Below, piece by piece: positions 37,773 through 45,162 of a stretch of DNA of 64,000 nt (position 1 is its first letter; each line of letters starts with the position of its first letter). The position numbers and the translations under genes were made by a program. The notes beneath the pieces are model-generated. The model was given only the letters and a program-made list of their open reading frames with translations, was not told the DNA's origin and searched no databases. The DNA is from Prevotella sp. UBA2456 (GTDB lineage: Bacteria; Bacteroidota; Bacteroidia; Bacteroidales; Bacteroidaceae). The DNA is taken from contig DDPY01000015.1 of NCBI GenBank assembly GCA_002342415.1, positions 124,001 to 188,000 of the forward strand, read 5' to 3'.

Positions 37773-38423
37773 TCAGAGCGAGCGCAGTTCGTGGATGGTC
37801 TGCTCGGGGGTGGCACTCTTGAATACGTAGCTGCCACTGACCAGCACATCGACACCAGCCTTCACCAGTCGGGGAGCTGTCTCTCCCTGCACACCGCCGT
37901 CGACCTCTATCAGCACCTGGGCATGGCGCTCGTCAATCATCCTGCGCAGACGCTTCACCTTCTCTATCGTGTTCTCGATGAAGCGCTGTCCGCCAAACCC
38001 AGGATTCACACTCATCAGCAGCACCATGTCCACGTCACCGATGATATCCTCCAACAGGCTGACAGGCGACGAAGGATTGAGTGTCACTCCGGCCTTCATG
38101 CCGGCATCGTGAATCTCCTGCACCGTACGATGCAGATGCGTGCAGGCCTCTACATGCACATTCATCATCATCGCACCTAATTGGGCCGTCTGACGGATGT
38201 ACTGCTCGGGATGCACTATCATGAAGTGTACATCCAAGGGCTTTTGGCACTTCTGGGCAACGGCCTCCAATACGGGGAAACCGAAAGAGATATTGGGAAC
38301 GAAGACACCGTCCATCACATCGAGATGGAGCCAGTCGGCTTCGCTGCGGTTGATCATTTCGAGCTCGCTGTCCAGATGCAGGAAGTCAGCAGCAAGCAAC
38401 GACGGGGAAACTTTTGTAGCCAT
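37773..38423 (-). CDS. rpe: Ribulose-phosphate 3-epimerase
   Basis: A 216-residue TIM-barrel enzyme of the pentose phosphate pathway (ribulose-5-P to xylulose-5-P). Family signatures are VSPSLLAADF at the N-terminus, LHLDVMDGVFVPN (metal/catalytic Asp), VHVEA, and MSVNPGFGGQ with the late catalytic IEVDGGV. The start at 38423 (MATKVSPSLL) gives the usual N-terminus; the open frame upstream adds residues without homology. Monocistronic on this side, with fmt upstream across a repeat-filled gap. Confidence 0.94.
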   Translation of the reverse strand: MATKVSPSLLAADFLHLDSELEMINRSEADWLHLDVMDGVFVPNISFGFPVLEAVAQKCQKPLDVHFMIVHPEQYIRQTAQLGAMMMNVHVEACTHLHRTVQEIHDAGMKAGVTLNPSSPVSLLEDIIGDVDMVLLMSVNPGFGGQRFIENTIEKVKRLRRMIDERHAQVLIEVDGGVQGETAPRLVKAGVDVLVSGSYVFKSATPEQTIHELRSL

Positions 38424-38460
38424 TATTCGTTTTCTTGTTTGAGTTACACATACGCGCAAA

Positions 38461-38651
38461 CTGTTTCAGAAACAGAATGGTGGATGGATTTGGCTGGAAT
38501 TCGTCTTGAGTAAAATGTTGCATAGGCAAATCATGTTTTATTTGGTGAGTCATTTTACTTATATAACGAACCTCGCAGCCGATTATTATATCATATACTT
38601 TTTTTTATTCAACTTTCGCTCTCTCTCCTCTAACTTCTCACCTCTTACCTC
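38461..38651. repeat. Gap between rpe and fmt with hairpin and CTCTTAC repeats
   Basis: CTGTTTC-A-GAAACAG palindrome at 38461-38475, then AT-rich sequence, then CTCTTAC/CTCACCT units from 38621 that run across the fmt stop codon (38652) to about 38677. The units encode the last residues of Fmt (EVRGKK). I see no gene here. Confidence 0.6.
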
Positions 38652-39671
38652 TTACTTCTTACCTCTCACCTCTAACCCCACAGCATTCTTCATGCCGTTC
38701 AGGAAGTCGCGGGCCAGCATGCGCTTCTTGCCTGCCAACTGCAGCTCGACAATTTCCAGCTGCACATCCTGAGCAGAGACATAGAGACTCTTGCCCTCCA
38801 CACCGACACGGCCACAACCCGTGCTCTTACGGTCAGTCTTGCGCGTCTTGTAAATCTTCAGCACCGTCTCCTTGCCATCAGGGTTCACCAGCGTAGTCCA
38901 GGCACCAGGAACGGGCGACAGTCCGCGCACAAAGTCATACACCTGCTTGCCCGTCATCGTCCAGTCTATCTCGCATGTCTCCTTGAATATCTTGGGGGCA
39001 GGCTTTAAGGAGTTGACAGTTGACAGTTGACAGTTGACAGTTGACAGTTGAGAGTTGACAGTTTCCTCCTGGGCTATCGTGTCAGGATGACCGTCGGCAG
39101 CCACGATGGCCTCCAGCGTCTCCAAGCATACCTGTGCTCCCAGATGCATCAGTCCGTCATAGACATACTCCACATCGGCATCATCGGGAATGGGGAAAGG
39201 ACGCTTCAGGATAATACGTCCCGTGTCAATGTCATGGTCGAGGAAGAAGGTCGTCACCCCCGTCTCCGTTTCTCCGTTGATGATGGCCCAGTTGATAGGT
39301 GCCGCCCCACGATACTGAGGCAACAGCGCAGCATGCACATTAAACGTACCATACTCCGGCATCGCCCACACCACCTCGGGCAGCATACGGAAAGCCACCA
39401 CCACCTGCAGGTTGGCACGGTAGGCGCGCAGCTGCTCCACAAACTCCGGGTCCTTCATCTTCACCGGTTGCAGCACGGGCAGTCCGTGCTCCAGTGCATA
39501 CTGCTTCACCTGCGAGGGCTGCAGCACACTGCCGTGCCTGCCCACAGGCTTATCCGGCTGCGTCACCACCGCCACCACGTTATACCCGTTCTCCACCAGT
39601 GCCCGCAATGTCTCCACCGCAAACTCGGGTGTACCCATAAACACGATTCTTAAGTCATCTTTCGTCATCAT
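38652..39671 (-). CDS. fmt: Methionyl-tRNA formyltransferase
   Basis: A 339-residue Fmt, which formylates initiator Met-tRNA using 10-formyl-THF. Catalytic signatures are VFMGTPEFAV at the start, FNVHAALLPQYRGAAPINWAI (split) with the catalytic Asn/His, and the metal/Asp region DTGRIILK. A tandem repeat inserts VNSQLSTVNCQLSTVNSLK (about residues 209-227) between the formyl-transfer domain and the C-terminal OB-like domain; the flanks (DTIAQEE and APKIFKE) are conserved. This probably falls in the surface linker, which explains tolerance. The C-terminal few residues are also repeat-encoded. Starting Met or the next Met is possible. Confidence 0.94.
   Translation of the reverse strand: MMTKDDLRIVFMGTPEFAVETLRALVENGYNVVAVVTQPDKPVGRHGSVLQPSQVKQYALEHGLPVLQPVKMKDPEFVEQLRAYRANLQVVVAFRMLPEVVWAMPEYGTFNVHAALLPQYRGAAPINWAIINGETETGVTTFFLDHDIDTGRIILKRPFPIPDDADVEYVYDGLMHLGAQVCLETLEAIVAADGHPDTIAQEETVNSQLSTVNCQLSTVNSLKPAPKIFKETCEIDWTMTGKQVYDFVRGLSPVPGAWTTLVNPDGKETVLKIYKTRKTDRKSTGCGRVGVEGKSLYVSAQDVQLEIVELQLAGKKRMLARDFLNGMKNAVGLEVRGKK
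39011..39062 (-). repeat. In-frame ACAGTTG heptamer repeat in fmt
   Basis: About seven tandem GACAGTT/ACAGTTG units (7 bp, plus-strand reading) inside an essential gene. Three units make seven codons, so the frame is kept whenever the array length is a multiple of three. Confidence 0.85.
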
Positions 39672-39763
39672 ATTCCGTCATTCTGAAGCATCATGGCCTG
39701 TCGTTTGTAGCAGACCATATGTTTGTTTAACTTACACATCTGGAAAACCAGCAAATGCGCCTG

Positions 39764-39794
39764 CAAAAGTACAAATAAAAAAGGAAACGACAAA
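39764..39794 (-). promoter_or_regulatory. Promoter of fmt
   Basis: Minus-strand TACTTTTG (39764-39771) with TTTG 19 nt upstream (39791-39794). Confidence 0.65.
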
Positions 39795-39843
39795 ATTATT
39801 CACCCCCCGTATAGTCTCGAACAGCAAAATTATATCACTGAAG

Positions 39844-39889
39844 TAACAAAACAAATCCGCAGATTCTTCGATATGAGAAATCTGCGGAT
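39844..39889 (-). terminator. Terminator of the HU/smalltalk transcript
   Basis: An 11-bp stem (ATCCGCAGATT and complement) with a 13-nt loop, followed on the minus strand by a T-rich tract. Confidence 0.65.
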
Positions 39890-39910
39890 GCTGTTTCAGG
39901 TGTCAGAGGT

Positions 39911-40024
39911 TCAGAGCGCCATCGGGCCGTAGCCCATGCAGCTTGTAGTGCCGAGGGCGGTCAGTGCCGCCGAGATGATGCTCGCAATAATCTGCAAAAT
40001 CGTTTTCCAAGTTTCCTTTTTCAT
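39911..40024 (-). CDS. Smalltalk-type small protein (37 residues)
   Basis: A short ORF reading MKKETWKTILQIIASIISAA, then LTALGTTSCMGYGPMAL. It fits the small Bacteroidales proteins annotated as smalltalk: a KKETWKT start, a hydrophobic segment, and a LGTTSCMG end that looks like a lipobox-like cysteine. It has no known function. It follows the HU-like gene in the same direction after a repeat-rich gap, the usual pairing, and ends before the terminator at 39844-39889. Confidence comes from the motif and the HU neighbour. Confidence 0.8.
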   Translation of the reverse strand: MKKETWKTILQIIASIISAALTALGTTSCMGYGPMAL

Positions 40025-40050
40025 TGTCTTCGTTTTTTTTAGTGGTGAGT

Positions 40051-40260
40051 GGTAAGAGGTTAGAGGTAAGAGGTAAGAGGTAAGAGGTGAGAGGTGAGAG
40101 ATTACTACCTCCGCTTCCTCTTTCCTCTCTCCTCCCTCCTCTTTTTTTTAACAGTCAACTGTCCCACGAGCTCCGCTCGCTTTGACCTTCAGGTCAAAGA
40201 ACTGTCAACTGTCAACTGTCATTGCAACGCCACACTCGCAAAGCGAGAACTGTCAACTCG
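40051..40260 (-). repeat. Mosaic of short repeats and hairpins between HU-like and smalltalk genes
   Basis: Contains AGAGGTA heptamers (40051-40100), a pyrimidine-rich tract, ACAGTCAACTGT, a TTTGACC/GGTCAAA hairpin (40180-40200), ACTGTCA units, and the ATGCAACGCCACACTC element with an alternative hairpin CTCGC/GCGAG (40221-40247). Several repeat families seen inside genes elsewhere are stacked here. Confidence 0.75.
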
Positions 40261-40261
40261 A

Positions 40262-40804
40262 CTACAGTCCTTCGTCGCTCGGTCCGCCGTTGTCGTCGCC
40301 GCCCTCGGTGGTCGTGCCGCCCTGTGAGCTCTCGGTGGAGGTTCCGGTTTCGTTGTCCTCTACCGTCCCGTCGTCGCCCGACGTCACACGCTTCACCTCC
40401 TCGCCGTTGCGGTCGTAGCAGGTAATCTGGATGGCAGTGCCGGCCAGTTCGTCCTTCAGGTCCACCGAGGGAGTGAAGATGATGCGTCGGCTGGTAATCA
40501 GTCCTGCCTTCACGTCGTTCACGCTCTCCACAGCCTTCGAGCGCAGTCCGAAGCGCATCGTGCCCAGTCCGGGCAGTGCCACCGAGTGACCCTCCGTTGC
40601 CCACGCCTTGATCACCTCGCCTGCGGCATCCCAACAGGCCTTCATCACGCCCTGACTCACACCGCTGCGCAGGGCAGCCTCCTTGATCACCTTTGTCTGC
40701 GTCAGGGTGGAGTACATCTCCGGCTTCATCACATAGCGGTACTTGCCCGCCGATTCCTTGTCAAACTTCAGCAGTCTCTCCACTGCCTTTACCTTAAGTG
40801 CCAT
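40262..40804 (-). CDS. HU-like DNA-binding protein with acidic tail
   Basis: A 180-residue HU/IHF-family protein. The core (about residues 1-130) has the HU pattern: TKVIKEAALRSGVSQG, the helix-turn segment EVIKAWATEGHSVALPGLG, then TMRFGLRSKAVE. The C-terminal ~45 residues are low-complexity, acidic and Ser/Thr/Gly-rich (TSTESSQGGTTTEGG), typical of the Bacteroidota HU-HIG-type proteins. Basic N-terminus MALKVKAVERLLKF. It probably coats or bends island DNA. Promoter at 40977-41008 with a palindrome over the start site; leader of about 160 nt; smalltalk is downstream. Confidence 0.88.
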   Translation of the reverse strand: MALKVKAVERLLKFDKESAGKYRYVMKPEMYSTLTQTKVIKEAALRSGVSQGVMKACWDAAGEVIKAWATEGHSVALPGLGTMRFGLRSKAVESVNDVKAGLITSRRIIFTPSVDLKDELAGTAIQITCYDRNGEEVKRVTSGDDGTVEDNETGTSTESSQGGTTTEGGDDNGGPSDEGL

Positions 40805-40962
40805 AATTGCTGTAAATTTTAAGGGTGTAAAATGTTTTCCTCATCCTTAAAACCTATTCCTTCGTATCTTGTTTTAGCGGTGTGCCTATGAAAATATTGT
40901 TCCTAGGTTAACAAAAATTTCCCCGTTGGCTATGCCGCAATTTCCGTTGCCAGATGTCGGTC

Positions 40963-41008
40963 TTGCAACTATGTTGCAAAGGTACGAATTTTTCCTGAAA
41001 CCACCAAA
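40963..41008 (-). promoter_or_regulatory. Promoter and operator of the HU-like gene
   Basis: Minus-strand TACCTTTG (40977-40984) with TTTG exactly 20 nt upstream (41005-41008). The palindrome TTGCAAC-TAT-GTTGCAA (40963-40979) overlaps the -7 box and the start site, well placed for repression. Confidence 0.7.
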
Positions 41009-41066
41009 TATTTATGCGATTATTTTTCTATTTTTTTTCGATGGCTGGCCGGGCAGGCGGGGCAAG

Positions 41067-41108
41067 TTACCCACTTACCCACTTACCCACCTATGACAGG
41101 AAGGTTTA
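41067..41108 (+). repeat. Island boundary repeat, left copy
   Basis: Starts TTACCCACTTACCCACTTAC and ends ATGACAGGAAGGTTTA. It differs from the right copy (52601-52643) at about three positions. Confidence 0.8.
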
Positions 41109-41118
41109 GCTCGACGAA

Positions 41119-41189
41119 AGTCAACATTTTCTAAAAATGTTGACTATAAAGGCTTATTATTATATATATTATAATATATATAATAATAA
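41119..41189. repeat. Two perfect palindromes in an AT-rich spacer
   Basis: AGTCAACATTTT-CTA-AAAATGTTGACT (41119-41145) and a perfect 36-bp self-complementary A/T palindrome at 41154-41189. They lie between the direct (41067) and inverted (41271) copies of the boundary repeat. Possible replication origin, recombination site or transposable remnant. Confidence 0.75.
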
Positions 41190-41270
41190 AACTACAATCT
41201 CTTTAAATTGTACCCATAATCACTCTCTCTCATCATTGGAAGCGACTTTCCTCTTCACTTACCCACTTTA

Positions 41271-41313
41271 AAAACCTTCTTGTCATAACTGGGTAACTGG
41301 GTAAGTGGGTAAG
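41271..41313 (-). repeat. Island boundary repeat, inverted copy
   Basis: On the minus strand CTTACCCACTTACCCAGTTA..., ending GACAAGAAGGTTTT. Together with 41067-41108 it forms an imperfect inverted repeat around about 160 bp; a partial extra unit is at 41255-41269. Confidence 0.75.
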
Positions 41314-41398
41314 TTATGGGAAGTACCAGAACGGGGTACAGAGCACACCTTCTGACCTAATTTCTATTAAATATTGTGTAAAAATTGACCAATTAGTG

Positions 41399-41427
41399 AA
41401 TAATCTTAGAGATTATTCGTAACTTTG
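41399..41427 (+). promoter_or_regulatory. Methyltransferase promoter with overlapping operator
   Basis: -7 box TAACTTTG (41420-41427). The inverted repeat AATAATCT-TAG-AGATTATT (41399-41417) ends 2 bp upstream, where the polymerase would bind. Suggests autoregulation of the restriction-modification genes. Confidence 0.6.
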
Positions 41428-41451
41428 CAAGCTAAAGTGTAAATACGAACA

Positions 41452-42786
41452 ATGACAACAGCAGAAGTTATAATATCAGAGCTACCTGAAGAGGTGACAG
41501 CAGACGGACTGAAGATATATGGCCCTGCATCTTACGAGACGCAGGTAGCCATATTGAGTCAGTACCTTCATACCCTTAAAGGCAAGCACGACATAGCATC
41601 AGGCGAGAAGCGAGACGAGATACTTGAGGCGATACGAGATTTCATCGAGTACAAGCGCCAGCAGGACAAGAAGAATCCAATGTGGAAAGATGTTAGTGAT
41701 GAGGACGTATGGATGGCGGCAGAAAGTCCGTTGGAGAACGATCTATTTGCTGACTTCTTCAAGGTTCCGTTCCCTGCTCCTGAGAATCCAAAGTTTACCT
41801 TCATTGATTTATTTGCAGGCATTGGTGGCTTCCGCATTGCCATGCAGGAACTTGGGGGCAAATGTGTTTATTCGTCAGAATTTGATGCACAGGCGCAGCG
41901 AACCTATTTTGCAAACTACGGAGAAATGCCCTTTGGTGACATTACCAAAGAAGTAACCAAAAGTTACATTCCAGATGGATTTGATGTACTTTGCGGTGGT
42001 TTCCCTTGCCAGGCATTCTCTTTGGCAGGTAGGCGGCTGGGATTTGAGGATGAAACGAGAGGTACGCTTTTCTTTGAGATTGAAGAAATTCTGCGTCGCA
42101 AGCAGCCCAAGGCATTCTTCTTAGAGAATGTAAAGGGTTTGATGATTCATAAAGGCGGTAAGACTCTTGGAACAATTCTTGAGCACCTTGATAAAGTTGG
42201 CTATGACGTGGTTCCACCTCAAACTGTAAACGCAATGGACTTTGGTGTGCCGCAGCATCGTGAACGTGTTTACATTATCGGCTTCCGCAAGGACTTGCAT
42301 ATTGATGTCAACAACTTCCACTATCCAGAACCTCAAACTGTTGGCGATAAACGTCCACGTTTCCGTGATGTGATGGAAGAAAAAGAGGTGTCTGTGAAAT
42401 ACTACCTCTCTACAGTCTATGTGGAAACTTTGATTCGCCACAAGGCTCGCCACGAAGCAGCAGGTCATGGATTTGGCTACAAGATTATCGACCTCGACGG
42501 AGTAGCAAATGCCATTGTTGTTGGTGGTATGGGTAGGGAGTGCAACCTTATCATTGACAAACGTCTCACAGACTTTACACCTATTACAAACATCAAGGGT
42601 GAAGTGAATCGTGACGGTATCCGCAAGATGACACCTCGCGAGTGGGCCCGTTTGCAAGGCTTCCCTGAGAAATTCAAAATAGTTGTTGCAGATGCCTCTG
42701 CTTACAAGCAGTTTGGCAACTCTGTGGCAATACCTGCTATTAAAGCAACGGCAGAAAATGAACTTAAATTGTTAGGAGTGATTTGA
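41452..42786 (+). CDS. C5-cytosine DNA methyltransferase (HpaII-type system)
   Basis: A 444-residue DNA (cytosine-5) methyltransferase. An N-terminal extension (about 1-115) precedes motif I FIDLFAGIGGF, motif IV GGFPCQAFS with catalytic Cys186, motif VI ENVKGL, motif VIII QHRERVYIIG, a target-recognition region, and motif X GNSVAIPAI. The partner nuclease is HpaII-like, so the site is probably CCGG (inference). The N-terminal extension could bind the operator over the promoter, as some C5 methylases do. It is followed 1 bp later by the nuclease. Composition is AT-richer than the flanks, consistent with recent gain. Confidence 0.92.
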   Translation: MTTAEVIISELPEEVTADGLKIYGPASYETQVAILSQYLHTLKGKHDIASGEKRDEILEAIRDFIEYKRQQDKKNPMWKDVSDEDVWMAAESPLENDLFADFFKVPFPAPENPKFTFIDLFAGIGGFRIAMQELGGKCVYSSEFDAQAQRTYFANYGEMPFGDITKEVTKSYIPDGFDVLCGGFPCQAFSLAGRRLGFEDETRGTLFFEIEEILRRKQPKAFFLENVKGLMIHKGGKTLGTILEHLDKVGYDVVPPQTVNAMDFGVPQHRERVYIIGFRKDLHIDVNNFHYPEPQTVGDKRPRFRDVMEEKEVSVKYYLSTVYVETLIRHKARHEAAGHGFGYKIIDLDGVANAIVVGGMGRECNLIIDKRLTDFTPITNIKGEVNRDGIRKMTPREWARLQGFPEKFKIVVADASAYKQFGNSVAIPAIKATAENELKLLGVI

Positions 42787-42787
42787 T

Positions 42788-44047
42788 ATGGCAGTATGGG
42801 AGTTTAATAGAGGCGAGTGGACTGAGGCTTATGTTTTCCTCCGCTTACTTGGTGACGGCAGAATATATGGTGCATCTGCCGATTTGGTAAAAGATGAACT
42901 GACGTACATAGACATTATAAACATTATACGTGATGAACCTGACAAGTGCCTTATCTTCGAGAGGTTTATCAAAGATGAAGTTGCTTACGTCCAGTCTTTC
43001 AAGGGTGATGAGAAACTGAAAATTATTACAGCACCAGAGTTGACAGAGAAAGCAACCTTCTTATATGAACAGATCAGGAAGGTGACTGCTGGCGATAGAA
43101 AGATAGAAGTGCCTGTGATACAAGAATACTTGGAAGGTCTTAGTATTAACTCTCCCAAAGCCAACTTGTCAAAAAGTGCCAAAGAGAAATACGGTGCAAA
43201 GACTGACATTATAGTAACAACCGAGGACTCGTTTGACCACGTAAGGACAATAGGTGGATTCTCTATCAAGTCACACCTTGGCAGTTCACCTACGCTTTTC
43301 AATTGTTCAGAATCCTCAGGTTTTGTGTATAAGATTGTCGGTTGCGATGTTGAAGGAATGCACCGTTTGAACTACAAGGAAGGCTTCCTAGACATTATCT
43401 CTGCCATCAAGGAAGATTACTCACTCGAGTATATTGGATGCAGAAATGAGATATTTGAACAGAACATCCGCATAGTAGATTCTCGCATGGATGAGATTCT
43501 GCATCAAGCCATGCTGATGCAGGTTCGCTATGTTGACGGATTGAATTCCTCCAAAGTTCCAGAAGTATGTAAGGCCCTAGCTGATTTAAATCCTATTGGT
43601 GTCAGGAATCCAGAAGTATTTTATGAAGCAAAGCTGAAAGCATTCCTCTTTGCGTCCTTTGCAGGTATGACAGCATCAGAAGAATGGAGTGGCCGGAAGA
43701 TGCTTACAGGTGGTTACATAGACGTAGACCGTGATGGCGAATTGCTCTATTACCGTGCAATTTCTGATGACATTTTCGAGAATTATCTTTTCAGGCACAC
43801 TTATGTTGACCGCCCAGATAGAGGATATAAGAAGGAGCTTGCTGTAGCAGGAGCCAAAGCGGCTATTGATGAAAACAGAAGTCTTACAGACGAAGAGATA
43901 TTTTGGATTGAACATAGTGAGAAGATAGACAAAAAGACAAAGGAGAAGAAAATAGTAAAGAATGCCAAGAAAGGAGATTTTGGCTACGTTTATCAAGATG
44001 GTGACGATTTCTATATTGTGATTAATTTCCAAGTTAGGTTTAGATAA
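42788..44047 (+). CDS. HpaII-like type II restriction endonuclease
   Basis: A 419-residue protein resembling R.HpaII: an N-terminal block FNRGEWTEAYVFLRLLGDGR and the core GGFSIKSHLGSSPTLFN, close to the HpaII region I recall. The expected role is cleavage at CCGG. The C-terminus ends in the strand-rich KKGDFGYVYQDGDDFYIVIN. It begins 1 bp after the methylase stop, so both are on one transcript, and Vsr follows 22 bp later. Assignment is by remembered family pattern; a BLAST against REBASE would settle it. Confidence 0.8.
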   Translation: MAVWEFNRGEWTEAYVFLRLLGDGRIYGASADLVKDELTYIDIINIIRDEPDKCLIFERFIKDEVAYVQSFKGDEKLKIITAPELTEKATFLYEQIRKVTAGDRKIEVPVIQEYLEGLSINSPKANLSKSAKEKYGAKTDIIVTTEDSFDHVRTIGGFSIKSHLGSSPTLFNCSESSGFVYKIVGCDVEGMHRLNYKEGFLDIISAIKEDYSLEYIGCRNEIFEQNIRIVDSRMDEILHQAMLMQVRYVDGLNSSKVPEVCKALADLNPIGVRNPEVFYEAKLKAFLFASFAGMTASEEWSGRKMLTGGYIDVDRDGELLYYRAISDDIFENYLFRHTYVDRPDRGYKKELAVAGAKAAIDENRSLTDEEIFWIEHSEKIDKKTKEKKIVKNAKKGDFGYVYQDGDDFYIVINFQVRFR

Positions 44048-44069
44048 TAAGATACTTATAGCGAAGTCA

Positions 44070-44591
44070 ATGGATCACCTCACTCCGCAACAGCGGCATA
44101 AGAACATGGCGGCGATTCACAATAAGAATACAAAGCCAGAGATGATTGTGCGACGTGGATTGTGGAAACGTGGTTTCAGGTATCGCTTAAATCATAAACG
44201 TCTTCCTGGACACCCAGATTTGGTGTTTCGCAAGTATCGCACTTGCATCTTTATCAATGGATGCTTCTGGCATGGTCATCTTGTGGATTCGGCCACTATT
44301 GAGAGTTCTGCTTGCTGCAAGATACCAACAACGAATCATGATTTCTGGGTGGCGAAAATTCGCAGGAACAAGGAACGCGACAAAGAAGAACAATGCAAGT
44401 TGGCTGAAATGGGCTGGCATTGCATTACCGTTTGGGAATGTGAGTTGAAACCTAAGCAGAGAGAACAAACTTTGGATTCAATAGCTTTTACATTGAACCA
44501 TATATGGTTGCAGGATCATGGAGCTAAGAGCATACCTTATCCTCAGTTAGAGGAAGAAGAGATGCAGATGCCAATGGCGGCAGAAGAATAA
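44070..44591 (+). CDS. vsr: Very short patch repair endonuclease (Vsr)
   Basis: A 173-residue Vsr. It nicks next to T:G mismatches made when 5-methylcytosine deaminates, so it protects the methylated sites of its own system. Characteristic segments are MDHLTPQQRHKNMAAIHNKN (nearly the family start), HPDLVFRKYR with catalytic Asp50, CIFINGCFWHGH (zinc-binding region) and GWHCITVWECEL. It follows the methylase and nuclease, as in the HpaII system. The ~30-residue C-terminal tail is acidic and poorly conserved. Confidence 0.93.
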   Translation: MDHLTPQQRHKNMAAIHNKNTKPEMIVRRGLWKRGFRYRLNHKRLPGHPDLVFRKYRTCIFINGCFWHGHLVDSATIESSACCKIPTTNHDFWVAKIRRNKERDKEEQCKLAEMGWHCITVWECELKPKQREQTLDSIAFTLNHIWLQDHGAKSIPYPQLEEEEMQMPMAAEE

Positions 44592-44848
44592 TGAGTGGAA
44601 ATGTCACCACCTTAGGATGAAAATGTCCCTGATGTCACAAAGCAATTGTTAAATTCGTGTTTTACCAATGTTTCCCCACTTGTGAGAAAGATGGGTAGGG
44701 AATCCCTTGCGAAGTCCTCATTTTACAGCAGAACCCCAAAAATGAACCCATGACCCCAATGGGATCAGACCCCAAGACCCCATACCTAAAAATTCTTAAT
44801 CTCTATTCATTTTCAACTATATTGTACTGAAAAATTGAGGATTTTTAC
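44592..44848. other. Non-coding gap after vsr
   Basis: About 260 bp with no gene that I can support. It holds several AT-rich and CCCCA/ACCCC words (AGAACCCCAAAAATGAACCC) but no strong stem. The next transcript begins at about 44862. Confidence 0.5.
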
Positions 44849-44856
44849 TACCTTTG
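44849..44856 (+). promoter_or_regulatory. -7 box for the structured RNA and three-gene operon
   Basis: TACCTTTG; upstream -33 elements are weak. Transcription would begin at about 44862. Confidence 0.55.
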
Positions 44857-44861
44857 CAAAC

Positions 44862-45162
44862 GTAATCAGAAAATTGTAATAATCAGAAAATAGGAAATAT
44901 GGACCCATAAAAGGTAAAGACATAACATAGGACATAAAGAATACAGCTTGAAGCTTCGTTGCGACTCACTCACTACGTTTTCAAAAAGCGAAATCGAAAG
45001 CTGCCAGCTTGCGCTATGCAGGAGCGTGAGCATTGGTGGTTTACATTCGCTAGGGAGTAGTGACCTGAGTCGCGTAATTTGTATCTGCTAGTGTAGCCAC
45101 GCTTCTGTTTTTCTTCTTATTTTACGTGACATCTTTATCGATAGTAACACTAGCAAAATAAC
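44862..45162 (+). ncRNA. Structured RNA leader or ncRNA of unknown class
   Basis: About 300 nt with nested complementary segments. Outer stem GCGACTCA (44961-44968) with TGAGTCGC (45066-45073); immediately inside, TCACTAC (44970-44976) with GTAGTGA (45057-45063); then AGCGAA (44987-44992) with TTCGCT (45046-45051); innermost GCTTGCGCT (45007-45015) with AGCGTGAGC (45023-45031, two G-U pairs) around a 7-nt loop. A second domain, GCTAGTGT (45087-45094) with ACACTAGC (45147-45154), ends 8 nt before the operon ATG. Four nested stems of this quality are unlikely by chance. Class unknown; no reverse transcriptase nearby. Confidence 0.65.

Noticed and set aside
44862..45162. Retron ncRNA
   Set aside because: No reverse transcriptase lies within the window, and the three following proteins lack polymerase motifs.
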